DNA from: Hennigella sp045599065 | GTDB lineage: Bacteria > Bacillota_I > Bacilli_A > Mycoplasmatales > Mycoplasmoidaceae | Length of the DNA: 19,206 nucleotides | NCBI GenBank assembly: GCA_045599065.1 | Contig: JAZRVJ010000008.1 | Span: 1-19,206 of the forward strand | Direction: 5' to 3' | Part shown: piece after piece, positions 8,446 to 17,096 of the stretch | Position numbering within the stretch: position 1 is the first letter of the stretch | Layout: each line of letters starts with the position of its first letter | Program-made: the position numbers and the translations under genes | Notes under the pieces: generated by a model | The model's input: only the letters and a program-made list of their open reading frames with translations | Databases searched by the model: none | Told to the model about the DNA's origin: nothing

Positions 8446-9363
8446 ACCCAAGATGTAATCTCTAGTTTTCTTTTCTTTAGGACTAGTGAATACTTGTTTT
8501 GTGTTTCCTGATTCACAAACACGTCCTTCATAAAAGAATACTGTCTTATCACTTACTCTTTGTGTTTGGTTCAAGGAGTGAGTAACTAGAACTATTGTAA
8601 ATTTCTCTTTTAATTGTAAAATTAAGTTTTCAATAAAAGTAGTAGCTACTGGGTCAAGTCCACCTGTTGGTTGATCCATTAAAAGTACTTCAGGTTTTAG
8701 GGCAATAGCTCTTGCAATACACAAACGTTGTTGTTGACCACCGGATAAACTTGTACCATAATCTCCTAGTTTATCTTTCACTTCATCTCATAAAGCAGCG
8801 TCATCTAAAGCTTGCTTTACAATAGCATCTAATGTTTTTTTGTTTGTAATACCATGACTTCTTGGTCCATAAGCAACATTATCATAGATACTCATTGGAA
8901 ATGGAGATGGTTTTTGGAAAATCATTCCAACTCTTGTAGTAAGCTCTACTTGGGGAATTTTAGGTGAATATAAGTTTGTTCCATTGAAGAAATAAATGCT
9001 ACCAGATGTTCTTGCGTTTTGGTTCATTCTATTTAAGCTTCTTAAAAAGATTGATTTACCTGAACCATTTGGTCCAATTAAAGCGGTAACTTTATTCTTT
9101 TCAATATTAAGATTAATATTGTGAAGGACATGTTTGTTACCAAATCAGACGTTTCAATCTCTTACTTCAAAAGAATTATGCTTATTGTCAAAATTATTTT
9201 TCTTAACATACAAATTGGCAGCCATTTCTTTTTTGATTTGTTTAGCTGTTTGCTTTTCTTCTTTTGTTAACCTAGCTTTTGTTGATGCTTTCTTGTATCA
9301 AGGAGCATAAATGTAAGCATAGATTTTTTGTTTTGATGTTAATTGTTTCTTTTCTTTTTTCAT
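8440..9363 (-). CDS. pstB: Phosphate ABC transporter ATP-binding protein PstB (catalytic Glu replaced by Gln)
   Basis: ATPase that powers phosphate import through the PstC-PstA pore. The 307-residue product has a Lys-rich N-terminal extension of about 65 residues absent from most PstB proteins, then Walker A GPNGSGKS (97-104), Q-loop MIFQKPSPFPMSIYDNVAYGP, signature LSGGQQQR (206-213), Walker B VLLMDQP (226-232) and the switch His in LVTHSL (His 262). The residue after the Walker B Asp is Gln 231 instead of the catalytic Glu found in nearly all ABC ATPases; codon CAA is clear near 8675. The D-loop reads GGLDP in place of the common SALDP. Start ATG 9363 follows an excellent AGGAGG site. The overall family call is secure; how well it hydrolyses ATP is open. 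Confidence 0.93.
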
Positions 9364-9367
9364 AATT

Positions 9368-9373
9368 CCTCCT
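9368..9373 (-). promoter_or_regulatory. Strong ribosome binding site of pstB
   Basis: AGGAGG ends 4 nt before the pstB ATG and overlaps the TAG stop of the permease gene (TAGGAGG). It is among the strongest Shine-Dalgarno sequences in the window and fixes the pstB start, supporting the N-terminal extension as translated. Confidence 0.8.
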
Positions 9374-11405
9374 AGAAGTTAATGTTGTAGAACATTTTTG
9401 CTTTAGCAAATAAGTTTTTGGCCCTTGCCTTACTTCTTTGCTTAAAACTCAATTTCTTTTCTTGCTTGTTAGCAAATGCTTCAGCCGCCTTCTTTTTCTT
9501 GTGTTCGTAATATTTTGGAATAATAATGTCAACAATCACAAGAATTAAAATGATTAACACTACAACTAGTAATGCACATTCGTACATGATGTTTTTGCCT
9601 TTAACAACATCGTTGTTACTTAGTTGTGCATAGATTCTTGTTGTTAATGTTTGTCCAGAAGACATGAAACTTATTCTACTACCAGAGTTTAAGCCCGCAG
9701 TTAAATATAGTGGTGCAGTTTCAGCAAGCACCCTACCAATTGATAGAACTATTGCAGTTAGAATGTGTTGAATTGTGTTTGGTAGAACAATCTTTCTAAC
9801 TGTTTCTCATTTACTTACGCCTAATGCATAGCTTGCTTGTCTAACTTCGTTAGGCACAGTTTGTAAGGCTTGAATAATTGTTCTTGTAAATGCTGGTAGA
9901 ATAACAAAGATTAAAGTTAAAGCAGCAGCTAAAACTGATTTGCCTGTTGTTCCTGCTGAACTTAAACCTAAAATTTGCAAGAAGAATACCATACCAAACA
10001 TACCATAAATGATTGATGGTGTTGCCCCTAGTGTATCAATCAAGAACAAGAATCCTGATTTAAATCTTCCTTCTTTGCAGAATTCGTTTAAGAAAATAGC
10101 TACAGCTAATGCAATAACAAATCCTACCCCTACTGCTACTAGTATTACTAGTAATGTGTTAACAAATGCTTGACCGGTAGTATCTGGTCCAAATTGAAAT
10201 ACAGTACAGCTTGGAGCCATCCAACCAAATACACCATTGACAACAATTGTAAAGAACATTGTAGCAATGAAGAACATTAAAAAGACAAAACAGAATCATT
10301 CCCAGAACAGTTTTCAACCATTATAGAATTTAGAGTTGGCTTCGGCTTTGGCTGCTCTTTGTCTAAAGTATTCAGGTAAATTATTGTTTAAGTTTGATGG
10401 ATCAACCTTAACAACATTTCTATTAAGCATCTTATTTCATAACTTCTTAATTTGTCTAGGAATAAACATAATTCCTGTGGCTAAAGTTTTACTTACAGGA
10501 TTTCTTCGTGCATTATTTTTTGGTCTAAAGATAGCTTTAACTACACCATTGAGGATTAAAACAACAACAAATAGACATAATCCATAAACAAACAATAACC
10601 CTTTAACACCTTCAGTTAGAGTTTCGGCAAACATGTTTGATGCAATCAAACCACCAACCGTTTTTAGATAGCTTGTCCAAATTGCTCCAAAGCCTTGGCT
10701 AAACACTTCGTTAAAGTTTTGACTTTGCAAAATCATAGATACAGCCATAGTTTCGCCTAGGGCTCTTGCAACACCTGTAATTAAAGAAATTACAACCTTA
10801 GATCTTATTTGTTTTTTATAAACTTTATAAATCGCTGCTGTTCTTGTATTGCCTAAAACCATTGGACTAGTAATAAAGCTTGGTTCAACAGAATCTAATG
10901 CAGATAAGTTTAAAGATACAACCGTTGGCATTATCATGAATGCTAACATAAATCCAGTACTAACTAAATTGTATTTAGTTGGCATATGGAAAATAAATTG
11001 AATTGCTGGACCTAAAATGGTAATAGTAAATAAACCGAAAACAACAGATGGTATATCAGCAAGAAGTTCAACTACCATTCTGACATATCGTTGTGCTTTT
11101 GGATGAACTCTAAACTTAATAAATGTAGCTGTTTTAATTCCTACAGGTCCACCAACCAGCAAAGCTAGTAATGTAATCATAATAGTTACGCACAATGGCA
11201 ATCAGAATGATGCTTTACCTAGTTCAAGGTTATAAATGTCTGTTAGAAAAATGTCTTTAAAACCAAATTCTTTTCATCCCGGTATAGAACCATAAATAAT
11301 AAAGCCAATAACACCAAGAAATAAAATAGCAAACAAAACAACAAAGAATCCTGTAAGGATTTTAGCCACTATATCTTTTGTGTTTCGAGCGAGTTTTCTT
11401 TTCAT
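9372..11405 (-). CDS. pstA: Fused phosphate permease PstC-PstA
   Basis: Both membrane subunits of the Pst phosphate importer in one chain of 677 residues. Residues 1-322 form the PstC half, with an N-terminal helix, GGPVGIKTATF, a permease EAA-type region near SALDSVEPSFITSPMVLGNT and GVARALGETMAVSMI. Residues about 323-375 are a charged linker. From residue 377 comes the PstA half, with GFLFLIDTLGATPSIIYGMFG, VPNEVRQASYALGVSKWETV and GRVLAETAPLYLTAG. Under the standard code the halves would look like separate genes, but the dividing codon at 10437-10439 is TGA (Trp) and the frame is continuous. The C-terminus adds a helix and a basic tail of about 50 residues. A similarly long PstA homologue is known in M. 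genitalium and M. pneumoniae. It starts 2 nt after the PstS-like gene. Confidence 0.9.
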
Positions 11406-11407
11406 AA

Positions 11408-12604
11408 CTATGCTTCTCACTCTCTAGCACCATAGATACCATCATGATAGACTCATTCATCTAGTCGTTCATCAGTTTGAGTTTTATCAAAGGGATACAT
11501 AGATCCAATTTGGAAATCATCTAATTCTTTGATTCCTAATTTTCTTACTTCTTCAATATATTGACTTCTAAATTGTTGAACTAGAACATAAAAAACTCAA
11601 GACATGAAATATCGAGCATTTTCATTTTTTACACTAAGTGAGCAATTGATTGGTCTAAATCAATTGTAGCCGCCATCTTTTATACAAACTTTATCAAGAC
11701 TAAAATTGCCTTTACTATCTAAAAGACTAACTCCATTGTATAAAGCAAGCTTGTATCCTTTTTGCTTAATGATGTTCATATTATTTTCATTGAAGAATGA
11801 ACTTGTCATATAAACCATCTGGCCAGGAAGGTCATTGTATTCAAACATTGACCATGCTTGCGCATTAGATTCATCTGTTTCATAGACCTTCCTATCCTTA
11901 CCGTATTGTCCGCCTTCAAAAGCCTTTTGTTGATCCACAGATAAGTGAGTTTCCAAATGAATGTTCTTACTATTGCTAAAAGCAATAGAGGCACTTGCAG
12001 ATCTATTTCCGCCAGATCTAGCATATGGCAAAATAGGTGCTTGACATGCTTGAATATCATCTGGATTTAAATCAATTTGTGCTTTAGCGGCTGGTGTTAA
12101 AAAGTGATAATAAGAATCATCGCCTTCGGTTCAATTATCGCCATTGTAGCCGGAAAAAACTGCTAATAGATCATCAATGTTTTCCGAATTGATAGAAATA
12201 TCAAACGCACTTTTAGCATTGTCTGATAAACCTTCTGGCATCTTATAAACTAAAGCTATAGCTTCTCAGCCAAGTGTATAAGTTTTCATTGCACCTCAAG
12301 TAAGTTTTAAATTATCAACGAATGGTTTGGGGTTGTTTGTTGAATTACCAATATCACATAACTCTAAAGAGACATTTGTCAGTCCTGTAGCTGTTCCACC
12401 ACTTTCAGCATTAATTTCAATATCTTCATATTGATCGTGATAAAGTTGACCAAAACGATTAACAATTCCTCTTGCACCAGAAGAACCCATGGCAGAAATA
12501 AAGGTAGTGTGAGATCAGTTAACTGATAACCCCACTACTAGTCCAACAGGAACTAGGCAAGCACATCCAATAAGTATTGGTTTTAAAGCTTTTGGTCTAC
12601 CCAT
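11408..12604 (-). CDS. pstS: PstS-like phosphate-binding protein, membrane-anchored
   Basis: Extracytoplasmic phosphate receptor that hands phosphate to the PstC-PstA permease. The 398-residue product starts with a basic end and one hydrophobic segment (residues about 9-30), then the PstS-type phosphate-binding stretch SAMGSSGARGIVNRFGQLY, a second motif ESGGTATGL, the DIGNSTNNPK region, and a third binding stretch YARSGGNRSASASIAF. The spacing matches two-lobed binding proteins. The two early Cys residues (14 and 16) are too near the start for a normal lipobox, so an uncleaved membrane anchor is more likely than a lipid anchor. It is the first gene of the operon and the first product needed for uptake. 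Its start is close to a long palindrome and -10 boxes. Sequence is divergent from model PstS proteins; the operon makes the call firm. Confidence 0.87.
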
Positions 12605-12608
12605 AATT

Positions 12609-12634
12609 TATGTAAATTATAAATAATTTACATA
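12609..12634. promoter_or_regulatory. Palindrome at the pst operon start, possible operator
   Basis: A perfect 26-bp palindrome: TATGTAAATTAT, AA, then its exact complement ATAATTTACATA. It lies 4 bp upstream of the pstS ATG and contains a minus-strand TATAAT (12621-12616); a second TATAAT is at 12641-12636. A repressor bound here would block transcription, and in RNA it could form a hairpin hiding the start. Very A/T-rich DNA makes palindromes easier by chance, but 12-bp perfect arms are long. Confidence 0.5.
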
Positions 12635-12635
12635 T

Positions 12636-12641
12636 ATTATA
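12636..12641 (-). promoter_or_regulatory. Candidate distal -10 box of the pst operon
   Basis: TATAAT on the minus strand, 31 nt before the pstS ATG. Transcription would begin within the palindrome next to it, giving a short leader. A closer TATAAT at 12616-12621 would give a nearly leaderless mRNA; the sequence cannot decide between them. Confidence 0.45.
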
Positions 12642-12692
12642 TGGTATTTCCACAAAATCTATATTATTTACAAGTTAAATAAATAGATAATT

Positions 12693-12717
12693 AAAAAAGA
12701 AGCAATGCTTCTTTTTT
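12693..12717 (-). terminator. Terminator of the obg-nadE operon
   Basis: A near-perfect hairpin with arms AAAAAAGAAGC / GCTTCTTTTTT and a 3-nt loop, followed by A/T sequence. On the minus strand it ends in a run of T and includes the last bases of the nadE stop codon. It separates nadE from the pst operon. It is symmetrical and could also stop transcription from the other side. Confidence 0.85.
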
Positions 12718-13507
12718 ATTTTAAATTTCTGAATGCCATATATTTCTTTGGCTTAGCGGGAGCATTTAACTTGTGTTTATTTCTAATAAACCTACCATTA
12801 ATCTTGCTTTCTTGAACTTGATCAATTGATGCATAAGATAGATAATGGTCAATTTCTTCGTAAGAAATCCCCATGTCTTTTTCATCTGTTTGATCGTGCT
12901 TTAAACCAGCAGATGGAGCTTTAGCAATAATTGCATTAGGTACTTTGAAAAATTGAGCAAGATATCTTACTTGAGATTTATTTAATCAAGATAGCAAAGC
13001 TATATCACAAGCATTGTCACCAAACTTTGTGTAATATCCAACCAATCTTTCTGCAGCATTAGTTGTGCCACAAGTCAATAAACCGTTTTTACCTGCTAAT
13101 GTATACAATGCATTTGCTCTCAATCTTGATTTAAGATTTTGTTTAGCAATTTCATTACTTTCAATCCCTAATTTTTTAACTAGTGAATTATATTCAGAAG
13201 TCAAATCTAAATGAACAAATTCAAACTTATAAATTTGTTGTAGTGATTTTGCATCTTCTAAATCCAATTTAGAAGATTCAATGTCGATAAAAGCGCCAAC
13301 TAATTTAATGTTTTTTATTGTTGATAAAATAGCTAAAGCTAAAGCAGAATCTATTCCGCCAGAGATTCCTAAAACATAGCCAAAACTATCAGTTTTCTTT
13401 AAAAAACCTTCAGCCCATTTTGCTAAATACAAACCATACTTTTCTAAGTTTGCTGGTTTGTTTTTTGCTTTAGCAATTGTTTGTTTTAAGATGTTTCTGT
13501 TTTCCAT
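12716..13507 (-). CDS. nadE: NH3-dependent NAD+ synthetase
   Basis: Last step of NAD synthesis: amidates nicotinate adenine dinucleotide (NaAD) with ATP and ammonia, in the cytoplasm. The 263-residue product is the short form lacking a glutaminase domain. It has the ATP-pyrophosphatase P-loop GISGGIDSALALA (47-59), a GTTNAAERLVGYYTKFGD stretch of the NaAD site and the late motif KAPSAGL...QTDEKDMGISYEEID. The C-terminal 50 residues follow an internal TGA (Trp) at 12986. Start ATG 13507 lies one base after the ancestral end of obg, but 23 bases after the stop of the present obg frame. The pair obg-nadE is probably co-transcribed, ending in a strong terminator. Confidence 0.95.
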
Positions 13508-13530
13508 AATTAATCTAATTGGAATTCTAC

Positions 13531-14799
13531 ATTATCTATAATAATGGTATCTTTTGCTTTTGCTCCATGTTTTTTTAAAATTGCATCAATGTTGCAATTA
13601 TTTAATTTTTGGTTGAATCTAAAGATATTATCTTTAGTTGTTTGGGGGATCTTGTAAAGTCAATAACTTAAATATTGACTATGAATGATTCATCTTCCTT
13701 TGGAATCTTTTTCAAATTCAAACTCATGTGGAAGATAATCTTTTTGTTTAAGTTCAACAACTTTAACTGCTTCTTTTTTAGCTAATAGTTTTTGCTTTTT
13801 TAAATAAGAATCGTTTAATTCTAAAATCAATGATTTTAGTTCATCAAGATTATCTTTATTCAAAGCAGAAATGACAACAATTTTATCAGTTTTTTTTAAA
13901 GCTTTTTTAAGCTTTTTAAGTTGTTCTTCTCAACCTTCAACATCTGACTTATTAGCCACAATTAAACATTGCTTCTTAAGCAATTGTTTATTGTATTTAT
14001 TTAATTCTGAATTAATTGTTTTATATGCTTGAACAATGTCTTCGTGATCATTTCTATCTAAAGAAATGATGTGGATCAAAATATGACATCTTTCAATGTG
14101 TTTTAAGAAATCAAATCCTAAACCTACACCTTCGGACGCTCCTTCAATTAGTCCAGGAATGTCAGCCATAACCAAACTTTTAGTTCTACTAAAGTTTATT
14201 GTTCCTAACACTGGTGATAGAGTTGTAAATTGGTAATTTGCAATCTTGGGTTTTGCGTTTGAAACAACTGAGATAATGCTGCTTTTACCAGCATTAGGCA
14301 AACCAACTAAACCAACGTCAGCAATAAACTTGAGTTTCATTTCAACATCTAAAACTTCACCTTTGTCACCATTTTCATATAAAGTTGGGGCTTTATTAAA
14401 TGAAGATTTAAAAAAGGCATTTCCGTGTCCACCAATACCGCCATGACAAATCTTAAATTCTTGTCCATCCTTAAGGATGTCAACAATTAATTGTCCGGTT
14501 TTTCTATCAAAGATTTGAGTACCAACAGGAACTTTTACCATGTAATCTTTGCCATTACGGCCATACATATTTTTTGTTTGTCCGTTTTGTCCATGCTCAG
14601 CTTGAATCTTTTTTAGATATCTTAAATGGAATAAGGAGTTAAGATCTTCATCCCCAAGGATGATTACATCTCCACCTTTACCACCTTCACCACCAAAAGG
14701 ACCACCCTCAGGATAGTGGGCTTCTCTTCTTCATGCAACAATGCCGTTACCGCCATTGCCTGCTTTTAAAACTAAATTACATTTATCAGCAAATTGCAT
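13531..14799 (-). CDS. obg: GTPase Obg with frameshifted C-terminal end
   Basis: Ribosome-linked GTPase essential in late 50S assembly and stress control. The 422-residue product has the glycine-rich Obg domain (residues 1-158: AGNGGNGIVAWRRE, GGPFGGEGGKGGDV, GGIGGHGNAFF), then the G domain with G1 GLPNAGKSS (166-174), G3 DIPGLIEGASEGVGLG and G4 ANKSD, then a C-terminal OCT domain. The OCT domain follows the family to KKHGA, and the frame then gives KSKRYHYYR and stops at 13531. One base less in the A5 tract (minus strand, about 13557-13561) would instead give KAKDTIIIDNVEFQLD, the expected ending, with stop at 13509, 1 nt before nadE. The start follows a GAGGA site and lies 2 nt after the upstream gene. 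Except for the last strand the protein looks normal. Confidence 0.93.
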
Positions 14800-14801
14800 A
14801 A

Positions 14802-15545
14802 CTATTCCTCTTTTGGTAATTCAACATAAGATTGCTCTTGCTCTTTTTGTTTATTAAAAGCATCAACATTCTTTTTAAGAATGCTTTTAGCAGGAGCATT
14901 CTCTTTGTCGATAAATTTATAACCATAAATTATATCTGTTGAATATTCTCTTGTTGATAGATATTTGTTAACTATAAAATTAGTTAACATAAAGCTTAAT
15001 ATTCCAAGAATAAAAGCAAGAATAACTCTAACTGCAAAATAAAGAATCAACATGATTGAATCTTGTGATCAAACAGGTATTAAACCTGTTAGGATAAACC
15101 CAAACATTAAAAATGAAGAACCTGCAGCAAAAGGTTCAACATCTAAACCAGAAACCTTTGTTGCATTAAACAACATTGGATAAAATAATCCAATGATTAA
15201 AGCACCAAATAAGGGTGCAAGGATTAATGGATTGAAAAATGTCCAATCACTTAAAATGCTAATGTTTTGACCTAGGAATCTTTCTAAGTAACCTCTAAAA
15301 TCTTCACGAGCAGAAAATATATGATATTTATCAGCAATAAAGTCTATGTTCTTATCAGAGATAAGACCATGCCAAACTGATTGACCTCTAGCAATTAATC
15401 AGTTTTGATCTAAAGCATTAAATTCCCCTACTAAAGCTCAGACAATCACGAAAGGAATTATTACTAGTAATAAAACGGACAAAAACACTCATCATGGTTT
15501 TGTTTTATGCGTAGAATTTACTAGTAAAACGGAGTTTCTTTTCAT
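14802..15545 (-). CDS. Membrane protein of unknown function
   Basis: A 247-residue product I do not recognise. It starts with a basic stretch (MKRNSVLLVNSTHKTK), then one membrane helix (about residues 20-40), an outside or inside loop of about 75 residues with aromatic and charged positions (WLIARGQSVWHGLIS, IFSAREDFRGYLERFLG), three more hydrophobic segments around residues 110-205, and a charged C-terminal tail ending ELPKEE. The topology of about four helices resembles part of a carrier or a membrane-anchored accessory protein, but no motif decides this. It is the first gene of an operon with obg and nadE (2-nt gap to obg). It is transcribed away from lspA, with which it shares a divergent promoter region. 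The TGG at the WHGLIS Trp shows that both Trp codons are used. Confidence 0.8.
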
Positions 15546-15586
15546 AATATGTTTATGTAAATTATATAATAATAAAAGTATTTAGT
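15546..15586. promoter_or_regulatory. Divergent promoter region with palindromic -10 box
   Basis: The 41 bp between two divergent genes contain ATTATATAAT at 15561-15570. Read on the plus strand it ends in TATAAT (15565-15570) 16 nt before the lspA ATG; read on the minus strand it gives TATAAT (15566-15561) 15 nt before the other ATG. Transcription in both directions would begin only a few bases before the start codons, so both mRNAs would be almost leaderless. The two RNA polymerase sites overlap and should exclude each other. Confidence 0.6.
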
Positions 15587-16189
15587 ATGATACAAAACAC
15601 TAACAAAAAATTCCTAGAAAAACACCCTTATTTAGCTAAGTGTTTTAATAAAAAAACACTAGTTGAAAAGGCTATTATTTTAGCTTGTGCTTTAGTGATA
15701 GTTGTATCACTAAGCTTGTCTTTTTATTTGTGGTTAAGAAGCAAAGAACAAGGCACAGTTATCGGACAAAATTCTTTCTGATACATTGAAATTCAATGAA
15801 ATGATGGAATAGGCTGATCTAAATTAGCAGGTAATACTGCAGCTATCTATGCTATTCAATCGCTTGTATTCATTGCCTTAACTTGTGTTTTTGTATTTGT
15901 AACAAACAATCGTATTTCAGCAAGCTTTATTGCTTTGGCAATGTTTGGTGGGTTGTTTAACCTAATTCAAAGAGCGGCAACACCTTTAAGTGTATTTGGC
16001 GGAACTAATCCTTCTGTTCTTGATTATTTCAAGTTTGGCTTCTTTGATTTTCCAATTTTTAATTGACCAGATACATTTGTAGTTATTGGTGTATTTGGCT
16101 TTGTTATAAGCTACATTACATACGTAATAATTCAATCTGTAAAAGAATCTAGATTGGAAAAATACAAGAAGAAACATGAGCAAAACTAG
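15587..16189 (+). CDS. lspA: Lipoprotein signal peptidase II
   Basis: Membrane aspartyl protease that removes the signal peptide of lipidated prolipoproteins. The 200-residue product has an N-terminal cytoplasmic part and about four membrane helices. Family motifs are in order: GNTAAIYAIQS-like helix, GGLFNLIQRA (121-130), SVLDYFKFG with catalytic Asp 146, and FPIFNWPDTFVVIG with catalytic Asp 162. The usual NLIDR is NLIQR here (Gln 128), a conserved but not proteolytic position. Five or more TGA codons encode Trp. The start ATG 15587 has no Shine-Dalgarno site and a -10 box 16 nt upstream. The end overlaps rluD by 14 bp. The lipoprotein at the left edge of the window would be a substrate. 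Confidence 0.92.
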
Positions 16190-17054
16190 ATTAGATAAAT
16201 ACATTGTTACTAAACTAAATTGTTCAAGAACAAAAGCTATTGAACTAATAAAAAAAGGTTTAGTTCTTGTAAACAAGAAAGTTGCTAATAAGCAAGGTTT
16301 AGAAATAACTGATAGTGACAAAGTTACTATTAAACAGGAAGATAAAAAAGAAGTTAAATTAATTGATGTTAATTTAGCTCCTTGTAAGAAACCTCTTGAC
16401 ATAATCTTTGAAGACAAAGATTTAATGGTAATTAATAAACCAAAGGGTGTTTTGGTTCATCCCACAAGTTTTAACGAAACTGATACTATTGCCAATAGAC
16501 TTGTTGCCTATTTAGGCAAATTCTCTAAAGATAAAGTTAGACCCGGCATTGTTCATCGATTAGATAAAAATACTTCAGGTTTATTAGTTGTTGCTAAAAA
16601 CCTAAAGGTTTTAAAAGCATTACAATCACAATTGGTTGATAAAACTTTATATAGAAGCTATGTAGCTATTTGTCATGGGCATTTTGATAATAATCACTTA
16701 GTGATTAAAGCTCCAATAATGCGTAGCTATGATGGATCGACTAGAATGATTGTTTCTGATAGTTACAAAGCTAAAGAAGCAATTACTAAAGTAAATCTTA
16801 TTAAAAACTTAAAAGATGACTTAGCTTATGTGGAATGTATTTTAGTTACTGGAAGAACTCACCAAATTAGAGTTCATTTAAAATACATTCACCATCCAAT
16901 TTTTAACGATGATCTATATGGAAATATAGAAGCAGATAAGAATTACGGTCAATATCTTCATGCTTATAAAATTCATTTTATTCATCCACTTTCTAAAAAA
17001 GAAATGGAATTTGAAACTAAACCAGACAAGATATTCTTGGCCAAACTTAAATAA
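16176..17054 (+). CDS. RluA/RluD-family rRNA pseudouridine synthase
   Basis: Converts uridines of rRNA (in RluD, helix 69 of 23S rRNA) to pseudouridine. The 292-residue product has an N-terminal S4 RNA-binding domain (about residues 1-60, TRLDKYIVTKLNCSRTKAIELI), a motif I region VINKPKGVLVHP, the catalytic motif GIVHRLDKNTSGLLVVAK with Asp 130, and the C-terminal GRTHQIRVHLKYIHHPI. Length fits the family. The start ATG lies in the end of lspA (14-bp overlap), so translation is probably coupled. Exact targets cannot be told from sequence: RluD-like and RluC-like proteins look alike here. The gene symbol is left empty for that reason. The stop codon forms the edge of a long palindrome before tsaB. 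Confidence 0.9.
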   Translation: MSKTRLDKYIVTKLNCSRTKAIELIKKGLVLVNKKVANKQGLEITDSDKVTIKQEDKKEVKLIDVNLAPCKKPLDIIFEDKDLMVINKPKGVLVHPTSFNETDTIANRLVAYLGKFSKDKVRPGIVHRLDKNTSGLLVVAKNLKVLKALQSQLVDKTLYRSYVAICHGHFDNNHLVIKAPIMRSYDGSTRMIVSDSYKAKEAITKVNLIKNLKDDLAYVECILVTGRTHQIRVHLKYIHHPIFNDDLYGNIEADKNYGQYLHAYKIHFIHPLSKKEMEFETKPDKIFLAKLK

Positions 17055-17085
17055 TATATTAAATTTGTTTACAAATTTAATATAT
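17054..17085. repeat. Long A/T palindrome between rluD-like gene and tsaB
   Basis: A perfect inverted repeat with 15-bp arms (ATATATTAAATTTGT / ACAAATTTAATATAT) and a 2-bp centre. It begins at the last base of the upstream stop codon and overlaps the -10 box of tsaB on its right side. There is no T run, so it is not a standard terminator; a regulator site or a start-masking RNA hairpin are alternatives. Confidence 0.6.
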
Positions 17086-17088
17086 AAT
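17083..17088 (+). promoter_or_regulatory. -10 box (TATAAT) of tsaB
   Basis: TATAAT ending 8 nt before the tsaB ATG. Transcription from it would start within about 2 nt of the start codon, giving a leaderless mRNA; this fits the absence of a Shine-Dalgarno site. Confidence 0.5.
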
Positions 17089-17096
17089 ATACACGC

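Noticed and set aside
9372..11405. Separate pstA and pstC genes or a broken permease gene
   Set aside because: The only interruptions are TGA codons, which are Trp here; frame is continuous from 11405 to 9372.
11806..12060. Minus-strand open frame of 84 codons within the pstS-like gene
   Set aside because: Overlaps the PstS frame in another phase and shows no family features.
15986..16417. Minus-strand open frame of 143 codons
   Set aside because: Covers lspA and the start of the rluD-like gene in antisense; hydrophobic only because it mirrors AT-rich sequence.
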